Positions 41,794 to 52,490 of a stretch of DNA of 64,000 bases are shown piece after piece. The stretch comes from Saposhnikovia divaricata (taxonomy: Eukaryota; Streptophyta; Magnoliopsida; Apiales; Apiaceae). Every line of letters starts with the position of its first letter. Position 1 is the first letter of the stretch. The DNA is taken from positions 41,678,501-41,742,500 of the forward strand of contig CM071598.1 of the NCBI GenBank assembly GCA_036435485.1, read 5' to 3'. The notes beneath the pieces are model-generated. The model was not told the origin of the DNA. It did no database searches and was given only the letters and a program-made list of their open reading frames with translations. The translations under genes and the position numbers were made by a program.

Positions 41794-42418
41794 GTTTTCT
41801 GATGAAGTTCTTGACAAATTTGTTCGCGTCGCTAATAAAGCCGTGGATGCTGCTGGTACTGTGATAAAAGAGTTCTTTTAGAATCCAAAATTGATTGAAA
41901 CATTTAGGATGTACAAAGATGGGGTCATTGTTGAGCATACCACAAATGTTGATTTAGCTGCTGAGGATGCAATCACTTCAGTGATTTTGCAGAATTTCCC
42001 GGATCATTTAACTTTTGGCGAGGAAAGGGGTTGGTTTCCGAAAGAGAGGCTTGCCGATTTTGTGTGGGTTCTTGATCCTATTGACGGGACTACCAGCTTC
42101 ATAAACGGAGTTCCTTTGTTCGGCACGCTCATCACTCTTCTGCATAAGAGTAAGCCAATCTTGGGAATCACTGACCAGCCAATACTACAGAAAAGATGGG
42201 TAGGAGTGCAAGGAAGATCAACTACCATGGGCGGTCTACCCATACGGACCCGTCCCTGTGAGCACCTTGCACGAGCAACGCTATATGAATCTAGCCCATT
42301 GCATTTTAGCTATGATGAAGAGCGAGAGCCCTTTAACGGTGTCACGAAAAAGGTAGCCTTTAACCGTGTCACGGAAAAGGTTAAAGAACCAATTTACGGT
42401 GCTGAGTGCTTTACTTAT
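41794..42418 (+). pseudogene. HISN7: Histidinol-phosphate phosphatase (HISN7/IMPL2-like) pseudogene, truncated
   Basis: Translation resembles the inositol-monophosphatase-family enzyme that makes histidinol in plastids. It begins SDEVLDKFVRVANKAVDAAG, then meets an in-frame TAG at 41879-41881, and continues with the metal-site motifs GEERGW and WVLDPIDGTTSF, then VPLFGTLITLL and GITDQPIL. A 27-bp tandem duplication gives FNGVTKKVA followed by FNRVTEKVK. The C-terminal third is missing because a CACTA-type end begins at 42419 right after YGAECFTY. No transit peptide is present and no intron is seen across the matched 200 residues, so a retrocopy or captured fragment is likely. A reading frame from 41891 runs on into the transposon; that tail is not part of the gene. 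Confidence 0.82.
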
Positions 42419-42434
42419 CACTACAAGAAAAACA

Positions 42435-42970
42435 GCTTCAGACAACACTTATCAGACAACGCTCAGAGAAAAAAGTGTTGCCCGAAATCAACAGACAACA
42501 GTTTTTTTTCGTCCACAAATTAGTATTGTCTGATCCATGATCAGTACAACGGTTTTAAAAACCATTGTGTGTTTGTGGCCATGAAAATAGAATCAGACAA
42601 CAGTTATAAATGTGATGTTGTGCAATTAAGGAGGTTTACACAACTGTTTTCATATACCATTGTGTTAGTACAATTCATACAACGGAATAATTAACCGTTG
42701 TTAAATCGTGTTTTGATGAGACAATGGGTTATCTGAACCGTTGTCTATGAACTACTAGACAACGGTTTTTATGAAACCGTAGTCTGAACTACAAAAAAAT
42801 TTGAATAGAATTTGGTGGGAAATAATGAAATATTTGGTGGGAATAATGAAATAATTTGAATTGAATTTGGTGGGAAATAATGAAAATAATCAGACAACGT
42901 TTTTCTTATAAAAAATATTGTGTTATATTAAGCACAACAACAGTTTTTTCATAAAAAAACCGTTGTTTAA
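42435..42970. repeat. Subterminal palindromes of CACTA-1
   Basis: Imperfect inverted repeats with arms ACAACGGTT / AACCGTTGT, each about 22-30 bases: about 42547-42568, 42680-42701, 42722-42746, 42760-42781 and 42940-42966, plus half sites. Confidence 0.75.
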
Positions 42971-42989
42971 TGTTTTTGTATAATATTTT

Positions 42990-43480
42990 AGTGGTCAAAT
43001 ATCAAAGTACTGCTTGGTCAAACTAGTATAATTTTCGAATAATATTTTTTTTTTAATTTTTTTTGGACGATCCAATCGTACGGATGATGTTATATACTGA
43101 TTTTACTGATGTGTACAACAAATTAGCAAAAAACAAATCATTCTTGTACGTGTTTATAATATAAATCCGTCAAAAGTGCTACTCCCTCTAACTAGTGTCG
43201 TACCGATTGTACATGATCTTTTTTTTTCGACGATCCAACTGTAGGAATGATGTCATATACTGAGTTTAGTGATGTGTACAAAAAATTAGAAAAAAACGAA
43301 TCATTCTTGTATGATATTTTAATGGTCAACTATCAAAGTACTCCTTGGTCAAACTAGTATAATTTTCGAATAATATTTTTTTTTAATTTTTTTTGGACGA
43401 TCCAACTGTACGGATGATGTTATATACTAATTTTAGTGATGCGTACAAAAAGTTAGAAGAAGAAATCATTCTTGTATGTG
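42990..43480. repeat. Three ~165-bp units, reverse orientation of the 174-bp repeat
   Basis: Units share GGACGATCCAACTGTACGGA then GATGTTATATACTGATTTTA, at about 43067, 43230 and 43397. On the other strand the unit reads CACTAAAATC...CCGTACAGTTGGATCGTCC, which is the core of the 174-bp repeats at 43493-45185 and at 55066-56440. Confidence 0.75.
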
Positions 43481-43492
43481 TTTATAATAGGA

Positions 43493-45185
43493 ACTGTATC
43501 TGGATTGTGCCTCGTTATAGGAAGCAACACTTTTACTACATTTTTGTTAAAATCTCGTACAACCCGACCTTTTTATTCTTGGATTATTTTTTCCCAACAC
43601 TAAAATGAGTGTTTATTAACAACTGTATGGTTCGATCGTTGAAAAAATCATTCAAAAAATCATTAAGTAAATCTGGATCGTGCCTCGTTATTGGAAGCAA
43701 CACTTTTACTACGTTTTTGTTAAAATCTCGTACAACCCGGCCATTTTATTTTTGGATTATTTTTTTCCAACACTAAAATGAGTGTTTATTGACATCTGTA
43801 CAGTTCGATCGTTGAAAAAATCATTCAAAAAAATCATTTAGTGAATCTGGATCGTACCTCATTATAGGAAGCAACACTTTTACTACATTTTTGTTAAAAT
43901 CTCGTACAACCCGGCCTTTTTATTTTTGGATTATTTTTTCCCAACACTAAAATGAGTGTTTATTAACATCTGTACGGTTCGATCATTGAAAAAATCATTC
44001 AAAAAAATCATGAATCTCCATCGTGCCTCGTTATAGGAAGCAACACTTTTACTACGTTTTTGTTAAAATCTAGTACAACCCGACCTTTTTATTTTTTGAT
44101 TATTTTTTCCCAACACTAAAATGAGTGTTTATTAAATTTCGTACGGTTCGATCGTCGAAGAAATCATTCAAAAAAATTATTAAGTGAATCTGGATTGTGC
44201 CCCGTTACAGGAAGGAGCACTTTTACCACGTTTTTGTTAAAATCTCGTACAACCCGGCCTTTTTATTTTTTGATTATTTTTTCCCAACACTAAAATGAGT
44301 GTTTACTAACTTTCGTACGATTCGATCGATGAAGAAATCATTTAAAAAATAATTCAGTAAATCTGGATCGTGCCACGTTATAGGAAGCAACACTTTTACT
44401 ACGTTTTTGTTAAAATCTCGTACAACCCGACCTTTTTATTTTTTGATTATTTTTTCCCAACACTAAAATGAGTGTTTATTAACTTTCGTACAGTTCGATC
44501 GTCGAATAAATCATCCAAAAAAATTATTCAGTTAATCTGGATCGTGCCCCGTTATAGAAAGATGCACTTTTACTAGGTTTTTGTTAAAATCTCATACAAC
44601 TCGACCTTTTAATTTTTTGATTATTTTTTCCCAACAATAAAATGAGTGTTTATTAACTTTCGTATGGTTCAATCATCGAAGAAATCATTTAAAAAAATTA
44701 TTCTGTGAATCTGGATTGTGCCTCTTTACAGGAAGCAACACTTTTACTACGTTTTTGTTAAAACCTCGTACAATCCGACCTTTTTATTTTTTAATTATTT
44801 TTTCCTAACACTAAAATGAGTGTTTATTAACTTTCGTACGGTTTGATCGTCGAAGAAATCGTTCAAAAAAATTATTCAGTGAATCTGGATTGTGCCTCGT
44901 TACAGGAAGCAGCACTTTTACTATGTTTTTGTTAAAATCTCGTACAACCCGACCTTTTTATTTTTTGATTATTTTTTCTCAACACTAAAATGAATGTTTA
45001 TTAACTTTCGTACGGTTCGATTTTTGAAGAAATCATTCAAAAAATTATTCAGTGAATTTAGATCGCGTCTCATTACCGGAAGCATCACTTTTACTACGTT
45101 TTTGTTAAAATCTCGTACAACTCGACCTTTTTATTTTTTGATTATTTTTTTCCAACAGTAAAATGAGTATTTATTATAATAATAT
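43493..45185. repeat. 174-bp tandem array, 10 copies (CACTA-1)
   Basis: The marker ACTTTTACTA starts near 43529, 43702, 43876, 44045, 44219, 44392, 44566, 44740, 44914 and 45087, spacing 169-174. Each unit holds CACTAAAATGAGTGTTTATT, then CGTACGGTTCGATCGTCGAA. Copies are about 85-95% alike. No coding frame. Confidence 0.92.
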
Positions 45186-47483
45186 TCCGAAAATTTGAGA
45201 ATTTTTTTTGTTTCGAATCAAATTTCTAAAATTTCTTAGAATTTCATGATCCATAATCTCAAATTTCACTTACCACCCTTCATCTAATTCATATTGCCGC
45301 TTGTTAATATTTAATTTTTCCCCTTCTTTTCACTTCCCCCTTTACTAAAATTTCACTTTTCCCAAATCAAAGTTTCATTTCCCACCTCGCCAAAATGGGT
45401 GTTGCTAAATGTAGTAAGAAATTACTTAACACAGTCATGAGTAATTACTTCTATAACCTTGTATGTATTGAATGCCACTATCTTGTAAATTGAAATAGAC
45501 TCTCATGTATTAAATGCAGTGCTGCCACTTAATGTTTTTTATCTCGCTAATTGCCGGTTAGTTAACTCTTAATACTTTTAACATATCTCATCACTTTTAA
45601 CGTGATTCTCATTTCTAAAATTAAAATATTTTATACCCCTAAGTTATTTTAGTAATTACTAGATATATTTTGTTTTTAAAAGTTTAATTTGCTTTTTAAC
45701 TTTTATCTATTTTAAAGTAACATAAAATAACATTCACACACACAAAAATAAATGAAATTCTTTTGACATATTTACTTATAATATGCAAAATTTTGTGAAT
45801 ACAGGGGGCATATGCTACAAATATTGCTCTGAAAATAAAAAAATAGTTCTGAAAATAACATTTTTCATATTTTACTACAAAATTAAATTTAATATTTTTG
45901 TTTGAAAATTATTTTTTTTGTTAATTTTTGTGTAAATTATTAGTGCCTTAGTGGTGTAAAATTATGAATGAACCTTTTAACGAGTTCAATTTGCTATCTA
46001 TCCAACAAAAAAAAATCAATTTTCTTATATGTTACTCTTAATTAATAATTACTCCATCGGTCCCATTATGACATTTCTATTACATGTGTCATAAAATTAT
46101 TGTTCACATTCAATTTATATGTTAAATTAAGTGTTATTATTATTATTTTTTTTGAATAAATAAATTATATGCTTTACAAATAATTATGACAACAAGAGAT
46201 AAGCTCTTATAAGTGTTAATTATCTTAGTTATTAAGGATGATGAAAATATATGATAAAATTTTTAAATTTTTAACTATTAAGTTGTAATACAATTGAACC
46301 ATAAATTTTAAAATAATATCATAAGCAAAAAAAAGTAAGTTATTGTTTAATTGAAAAAATATTCATACTTAGCAAAAAAAAAATCATATATCGATAATTG
46401 AATAATATATATATTTATTGATAAATAAATAATCTCGTTAAATGAATATATTTTTTGGTCTCAAGAATATTTATTTATTAAGGTTTTATTGTACTTTAAT
46501 TTAAAAAAATATAAATTTCTAAAAATGAGAAGTAAAATTTTATTTAAACATATAGAGTATCAATTTAAAAAAAATGAAAAGTACAATTCCCAATGATTTA
46601 ATTATATTTACACAATAAAGTTCATGAAAATAAAAAAAATGAAGGAAAATAGGCTACACGAAAATCACCACACCAACATCAACCTTGATAAATGCATTAA
46701 ATATGCTGATTTGCACGGAAAAATAACATAGGGTCAAAATAGTAATATCCCGTTACTGAGTAAACAAAATTTTATGGCATTTAGCAATCATGTTTTTTAA
46801 TATTTATATATATAAGATTTTACACGTTCAATTTAATATTTTTGCTCTATCTTGAATTCTTAAAATTTTGATTTGGACGATTTTACAGCCCACATGAAAT
46901 TAACAAAATAATCTTTAATTTAGTGATGGTTTAACAATTATTTTTCAATTAAAACTACGCATAAACAAAAAAGAGAAGAAATTGACGATTTTTACGTTAA
47001 AAAATCTGTTCGATTTATGAAATCTACTTATATTTCGCTTTGATTATCAAAATACCATTCTTATTATTTGAAGATAGTTCTACTAACAATCAAATATAGT
47101 TTTAATAATGAGTGTAAGAGTGATTTTGTCCAAAATTTTGGTAGCGGGTAGTTTGGTTTTCCAGTACGAAATATTAAATAAGAATCGTTAGATCATAAAA
47201 TAAATAGATGAAAAACGATAGATCTAGCATAAAAAAATATTTTATTTTTTACCATGTAAACTAAAAAGTGTATTTATATTAAAATACGAAAAAGTGTATG
47301 TCAATAATTTAAATCATATAATTTGGTTTTCTACATTGAATAGGATTATCAATGTAGGTCTTTTGCGCTGAACATGATTAATATAAAAATTCGTAATTTG
47401 GTTTTCTACATTGAATAGGATTATCAATGTAAGTCTTCTACACTGAATAGGATTAATGTAAAATTCCTAATTATATTGTCTCT
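45186..47483. other. AT-rich intergenic DNA
   Basis: No gene, RNA or transposon end is recognised in about 2.3 kb. Poly-A/T runs and short AT tracts dominate. One 75-bp tandem duplication is listed separately. Confidence 0.6.
47320..47469. repeat. 75-bp tandem duplication
   Basis: Two copies starting with AATTTGGTTTTCTACATTGA at 47320 and 47395, differing at several bases, next to the Tat LTR. Confidence 0.8.
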
Positions 47484-48010
47484 TGATAGTATGAGTGTTG
47501 TGGAATAAAAACTAGGTTGAAATTATTGCGGCTAGAGTTTGTGTATTTAATGCTAGGGTTCGTGAGCTTCGTGCTTTAATGGCTGCTTCTGCGTTCGAGA
47601 CTAAGCGGTCCTCACAGAATGCCTACGTATCTCTGTATTAGAGAATCAAGCCAAGAAAACGTAGTTCTGAGGTGAGGGGCAAGCCCTTTATATAGGCTGA
47701 GAAGCCTTAGAATTATGGTAGGATTCGGAGACTTGGTGGGCAAGTCACCTCCCTGAGGAAGGTTCCAGATCAATTCCTTGTAGGAATCAGTTTCCATATC
47801 GAATTGGATGCCTTGGTGGCTAAGTCTAATGGAGATAATATCCTTATCCAACTCTTATTGCTGAGCTGTTTATTTCCCTTAATATTAATTACGAAATTAA
47901 TATTAAAATAGGGATTCTGACCTCATTAATGGGCCCCACGTTTGGACCATGCTGGGTCTAATTAGTGCAACATTAAATGTGTCTTTAGGGCTTATTTTTA
48001 GCCCATATCA
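47484..48010 (-). repeat. Tat 3' LTR (527 bp)
   Basis: Plus-strand ends TGATAGTATG and CCCATATCA form a short inverted pair (TGATA/TATCA). It follows a PPT in minus-strand sense and contains a minus-strand TATA box at 47694-47706. A small frame at 47612-47851 lies across the promoter and is not a gene. Confidence 0.65.
47694..47706 (-). promoter_or_regulatory. TATA box of the Tat LTR
   Basis: The minus strand reads CCTATATAAAGGG, a near-ideal plant TATA box, about 305 bases into the LTR from its U3 start at 48010. Confidence 0.65.
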
Positions 48011-48027
48011 TTTGCCCCCCAACTTCT
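48011..48027 (-). promoter_or_regulatory. Tat polypurine tract
   Basis: The minus strand reads AGAAGTTGGGGGGCAAA directly before the LTR start TGATATGGGC, a form seen in Tat elements. Confidence 0.7.
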
Positions 48028-48366
48028 AGGAAAACTGATCAGGTTTTCGTAGAAGTTATATTTGCCTTAATCGAGACTCGGGGTCGTTTTTATCCCTTAC
48101 CTGGGACTTCTTAATTTTCCTACCCTTATATGGGAATTTTGGTTTACACTAGTGTTTCACGAGTATCGTCTTGATTGTAAAGTGTGGAGCGACCTACACA
48201 TTTACGACGATTTACCTTATTCGAGGCTTTAATTTGCGCTTGCTTTTAGCAATTTCGGCACTTTCATAGAGCTTTTATGCATTATTAGCATAAATTATTG
48301 CTCAATTTGTCAAGAAAATATTTCTATAATTTTTCTCGTATTTTTCTGTACTTTTCCTAATATTTT
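48028..48366. other. Tat 3' untranslated region, unique part
   Basis: Between the PPT and the 51-bp array. No coding frame or further repeat is seen, except AT-rich runs leading into the array. Confidence 0.5.
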
Positions 48367-49417
48367 AGGAATTTTTATGTACTCACAAGTATTTTTCGTA
48401 ATTTTTCCTAATAATTTAGGAATTTTTATGTACCAACAGGTATTTTCCTTAATTATTCCTAATAATTTAGGAATTTTTATGTACCAACAGGTATTTTCCT
48501 TAATTATTCCTAATAATTTAGGAATTTTTATGTACCTACAGGTATTTTTCTAAATTATTCCTAATAATTTAGGAATTTTTATGTACCTACAGGTATTTTT
48601 CTAAATTATTCCTATTAATTTAGGAATTTTTATGTACCAACAGGTATTTTCCTTAATTATTCCTAATAATTTAGGAATTTTTATGTACCTACAGGTATTT
48701 TTCTAAATTATTCCTAATAATTTAGGAATTTTTATGTACCAACAGGTATTTTCCTTAATTATTCCTAATAATTTAGGAATTTTTATGTACCTACAGGTAT
48801 TTTTCTTAATTATTCCTAATAATTTAGGAATTTTTATGTACCTACAGGTATTTTTCTTAATTATTCCTAATAATTTAGGAATTTTTATGTACCTACAGGT
48901 ATTTTTCTAAATTATTCCTAATAATTTAGGAATTTTTATGTACCTACAGGTATTTTTCTAAATTATTCCTAATAATTTAGGAATTTTTATGTACCAACAG
49001 GTATTTTTCTTAATTATTCCTAATAATTTAGGAATTTTTATGTACCTACAGGTATTTTTCTAAATTATTCCTAATAATTTAGGAATTTTTATGTACCAAC
49101 AGGTATTTTTCTAAATTATTCCTATTAATTTAGGAATTTTTATGTACCAACAGGTATTTTCCTTAATTATTCCTAATAATTTAGGAATTTTTATGTACCT
49201 ACAGGTATTTTTCTAAATTATTCCTAATAATTTAGGAATTTTTATGTACCAACAGGTATTTTCCTTAATTATTCCTAATAATTTAGGAATTTTTATGTAC
49301 CTACAGGTATTTTTCTTAATTATTCCTAATAATTTAGGAATTTTTATGTACCTACAGGTATTTTTCTTAATTATTCCTAATAATTTAGTAATTTTTATGT
49401 ACCTACAGGTATTTTTT
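48367..49417. repeat. 51-bp tandem array, 21 copies
   Basis: AGGAATTTTTATGTA recurs at 48367, 48418, 48469 and so on to 49387 with an exact 51-base step. Copies differ by CCAACAGG or CCTACAGG and by CTAA, CTTA or CCTTA endings. The order of variants in copies 5-10 is repeated in copies 15-20, 510 bases later. As 51 is a multiple of three, an open frame (49244-49459) appears by chance. Confidence 0.95.
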
Positions 49418-49887
49418 TATCAAAGTGTAAAGTGTAGGGATCTTTCTATAAAATTATAAAGTATAGGAGCCATTTTGTAATTTTATAAACTACAATGGCC
49501 TTTTCATAGAATAAGCAGAACCTGGGGTACTAAACTGCAATTTGGCCATTTAACATGTAAATAGAAGCTAGGCGGGGGTGTACCCGCGTAGAAGCCCTGT
49601 TTGCTTTTCCACGCCCAGGAAGGATGCTTGGGTGGCGTGGGTGGTTTTGGTGTTTTTTTTTTCTTTAACCATCAGGTTTTATACATTTTATTTTCGATAA
49701 TTTTTACCAAAAATAAAATGTTGGGCCTCATGCCTTAGAAATAATTTTATAAATTATTCAAACATTTTTTTGATTTAATAGGTATTTTTACCCATTTTAT
49801 CATCACTTTTAGCCTATTTTCAGAATTTTTAAGGATTTTATTCCTTTTTTAATTTTTGAAAAATGGCTTGTCGTTTGAAGAGGAGCC
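49418..49887. other. Spacer between the two Tat arrays
   Basis: Mostly AT-rich; around 49570-49650 a GC-rich stretch (GGCGGGGGTGTACCCGCG, CACGCCCAGGAAGG) resembles a degenerate unit of the next array. Confidence 0.5.
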
Positions 49888-50610
49888 CTGGGCGTGGGTA
49901 CCCCCGCCAAGGGGACCTTCTCCTTAGGCACGCCAAGGAAGTTGGTCTCCTGGGCGTGGGTATATCATGCCTTCAATTTTCAAAATTTATTCTGGGCGTG
50001 GGTACCCCCGCCAAGGAGACCTTCTCCTTAGGCACGCCAAGGAAGTTGGTCTCCTAGGCATGGGTATTTCATGCCTTCAATTTTCAAAATTTATTCTGGG
50101 CGTGGGTACCCCCGCCAATGAGACCTTCTCCTTAGGTACGCCAAGGAAGTTGGTCTCCTGGGCGTGGGTATTTCATGCCTTCAATTTTCAAAATTTATTC
50201 TGGGCGTGGGTACCCCCGCCAAGGAGACCTTCTCCTTAGGCACGCCAAGGAAGTTGGTCTCCTGGGCGTGGGTATTTCATGCCTTCATTTGTACAACCAC
50301 TCTAGGCGTGGGTATCCCCGCCTAGGAGATGTTTTTGCCAACCACGTTTAGGAGATATGGCTTCCTGACCGTGGGTATTTTTTCACCCTAAATTCGTACA
50401 ACCTTGGCGTGGGTACCCCCGCCAAGGAGGCACTTTGTGATACCTTGTCTTACGATTTTAAGTCTTCTTGGCGTGGGTACTTTAATACCCTTCATTTGTT
50501 ACTCCAGCCTTGGCGTGGGTATCCCCGCCAAGGAGGCTTTATTTGATCCAACGCCTAAGAGATTTAGCTTCTTGGGCGTTGGTGTTCTAGGCTCCTATCC
50601 TTTGGGCCAA
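49888..50610. repeat. ~104-bp GC-rich tandem array, about 7 copies
   Basis: The marker GGCGTGGGTACCCCCGCCAA begins near 49890, 49994, 50098 and 50202 (exact 104-base step), then diverged copies near 50304, 50405 and 50510. Each unit also holds a second half, GCACGCCAAGGAAGTTGGTC. GC content is far above the surroundings. Long frames here are by-products of the repeat. Confidence 0.9.
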
Positions 50611-51329
50611 TTTTTATTTGTGGACCGTTTCTTTGGTTTTTGTCGGGCTCTCAGCCTTATTATTTTCGAATTTTTGAGATTCCTGCAGAACCTTGAAACG
50701 ACCCGTTTCTTAGCTTTCGTGACCTTCAGGGCCTTAATTCGTTTGTTGAGTCCTTGATTCGAAAACGAGAATTCATTCGTGGTTGTTGGTTATCATCAAC
50801 CATTCAACCTTTAACTCTCACTCTAAGATGTTGAAATGATGGAGTCCCTTAGTTTTTGCCCCCTTGCTTCGTATAGTGGGGGTCTTGCTTCTCGGTTGAT
50901 CGTTCAAGAAGTTCACTTGCCACTGAGCACTTGACTTCAAGTCTGGTGTGCCTTGGCTGGTTATCAACCCTCTATCAGGATTTCAACCTTCTTCTTATAC
51001 TCATAGGACCTTGCTTAAATTTCAATTTTGGCTGGCGGCTCTTAATTTCTAATGACAAGCTCGATTGGAGACAGACTTCCTTGTTGGCCATCAAGGCTTA
51101 AATTTTGTGTCGGGATTTGAAATTCAAGACTTTAAGTATGTAATGACAATGGACCTCTTATAGAGGAGACCTTCAATCAATGCGTATCTTAACACTCTCA
51201 CAGACAGTTTCCGTGCTTTCAACGAAATATCAAGGAGCCAACCAGTCTTAAGATGAGCTTTGATAGGGTCTATCTAACAGCTTCCTACATTAAACGGTGC
51301 CACCAACTTTGAATCGATGGTGGGGGTCT
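50611..51329. other. Tat 3' region, unrecognised
   Basis: No confident coding. In the expected place of integrase no HHCC or D,D,E motif is seen, so integrase is deleted. Confidence 0.45.
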
Positions 51330-51985
51330 TCAGGACTTGGAAGTAGACGCTCCCAGAATGGGTCTCGACCCTTGAATTGAGATAAGGCATCGACCTTTGT
51401 ATTCTCCTCCCTTGGGATATACCTGGCACTCATCTAACTGGGCTATCGCAGCTTTCACAATCCTCAAGTATTTGGCCATATTCTTTTCTCTAGCCTCAAA
51501 GTCTCCATTGACTTGTGAGACTACCAACTTTGAGTCTCCACAGACTTTCAGGTTCTTGACCCTCAGGGCTCTTGTCAGTCTAAGGTCGGCTATCAGAGCT
51601 TCATACTCCGCCTCGTTGTAGGTTGTTTGGAAGTCCAACTTCAAGGCATACTCGAGTGTGAACCCATCGGGGCTTTGCAGAACTTAACCTGCACCACTGG
51701 TTTTTGTTTTTGATGCCCCATGAAAATAGAGCTTTTTGTTTTTGATGCCCCATCAAAATAGAGCATCCAATATTCCTTCTTCTCTTCCAGGGGTTTCTCA
51801 CCTTGATGACCTTCCTGGTCTATTACCTCCTGCCCCCCGACTTCTTGGTTGTCAATGGTATATTCAACCACGAAGTCAGCTAGAGCCTGGGCTTTGATGG
51901 CCATCCTAGGCTTGTACTTAACATCGAATTCTCCTAGTTTGATTGCCCATTTGATGAGCCTTTCATTGGCTTTCGGGCTATGCAA
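51330..51985 (-). pseudogene. Tat RNase H tether and second RNase H, broken
   Basis: Reads ERLIKWAIKLGEFDVKYKPR and ALADFVVEYTID, then YWMLYFDGASKTKSS (start of the extra RNase H of Tat elements). A short tandem duplication (TTTTTGTTTTTGATGCCCCAT units at 51697-51760) and a frameshift follow, then KLDFQTTYNEAEYEALIADL and GDSKLVVSQVNGDFEAREKN. Not functional. Confidence 0.75.
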
Positions 51986-52490
51986 TATGTTTCTTCAGCG
52001 GGTGTTCCATCAGGACTTCAACGTTTGTCTTTATCCAGGGTCCTTCAAGGACTTAAACTCTTATCTGCTGTAACCTAACTCTACCCTTCGGGGTATGCAT
52101 TTGTTTGTTTTCATTCGTGTATTCTTTTATTTTCGGTACTTGGTCTTCTTTGACTCACACATCAGGTGCTTGGCACATAAATAAAATCACAATCAATGAA
52201 TGGAAAACAAACTTGCATTAATAACTTGAAATGGGTTCAACCCTTACATAGAGTACTACTGTCCTACTCGGAGCAACATGCTCTGCAATGGTTTTAATAA
52301 ACCTTATTTCTACTTCTACTATATAAATATGAAGCTAAGTCCTACTAGGATAACTTAAGCCCAATCGAGCCTTTTCAAGACTAGGTTTGCACCACTTGAT
52401 TTTGTTTTTGATGCTCCATCAAAATAGAGCACCCGCCACTCCTTCTGGTCTCCTCATTCTTACTCTGCAGTTCACTTCCTGCTCGGGGTA
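51986..52490 (-). pseudogene. Second copy of the Tat RNase H junction, rearranged
   Basis: From about 52390 to 52490 the sequence repeats the YFDGASKTKSS-coding stretch, diverged from the copy at 51690-51790, and it is continuous with the tail of the gag-protease frame. The piece at 51986-52390 between them shows no recognised domain. Two copies of one region in series point to recombination between elements. Confidence 0.5.

Larger units (their letters stand above)
42419..45185. mobile_element. CACTA-type element or remnant (CACTA-1)
   Basis: The left end CACTACAAGAAAAACAG is the common plant CACTA terminal sequence. It is followed by several imperfect palindromes built on ACAACGGTTTT, as expected of subterminal transposase-binding repeats, then two tandem arrays. 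I find no transposase and no opposite terminus (TTCTTGTAGTG) up to 47.5 kb, so the right limit is just the end of the array. It interrupts the HISN7 pseudogene. Confidence 0.65.

Noticed and set aside
42419..42523. C-terminal extension of the HISN7 frame
   Set aside because: Codons after 42418 belong to the CACTA end, not to the phosphatase.
48367..49417. CRISPR-like regular repeats, or a gene with a 17-residue repeat
   Set aside because: There are no unique spacers; 51 is a multiple of three, so open frames appear automatically; the context is a plant retroelement 3' region.
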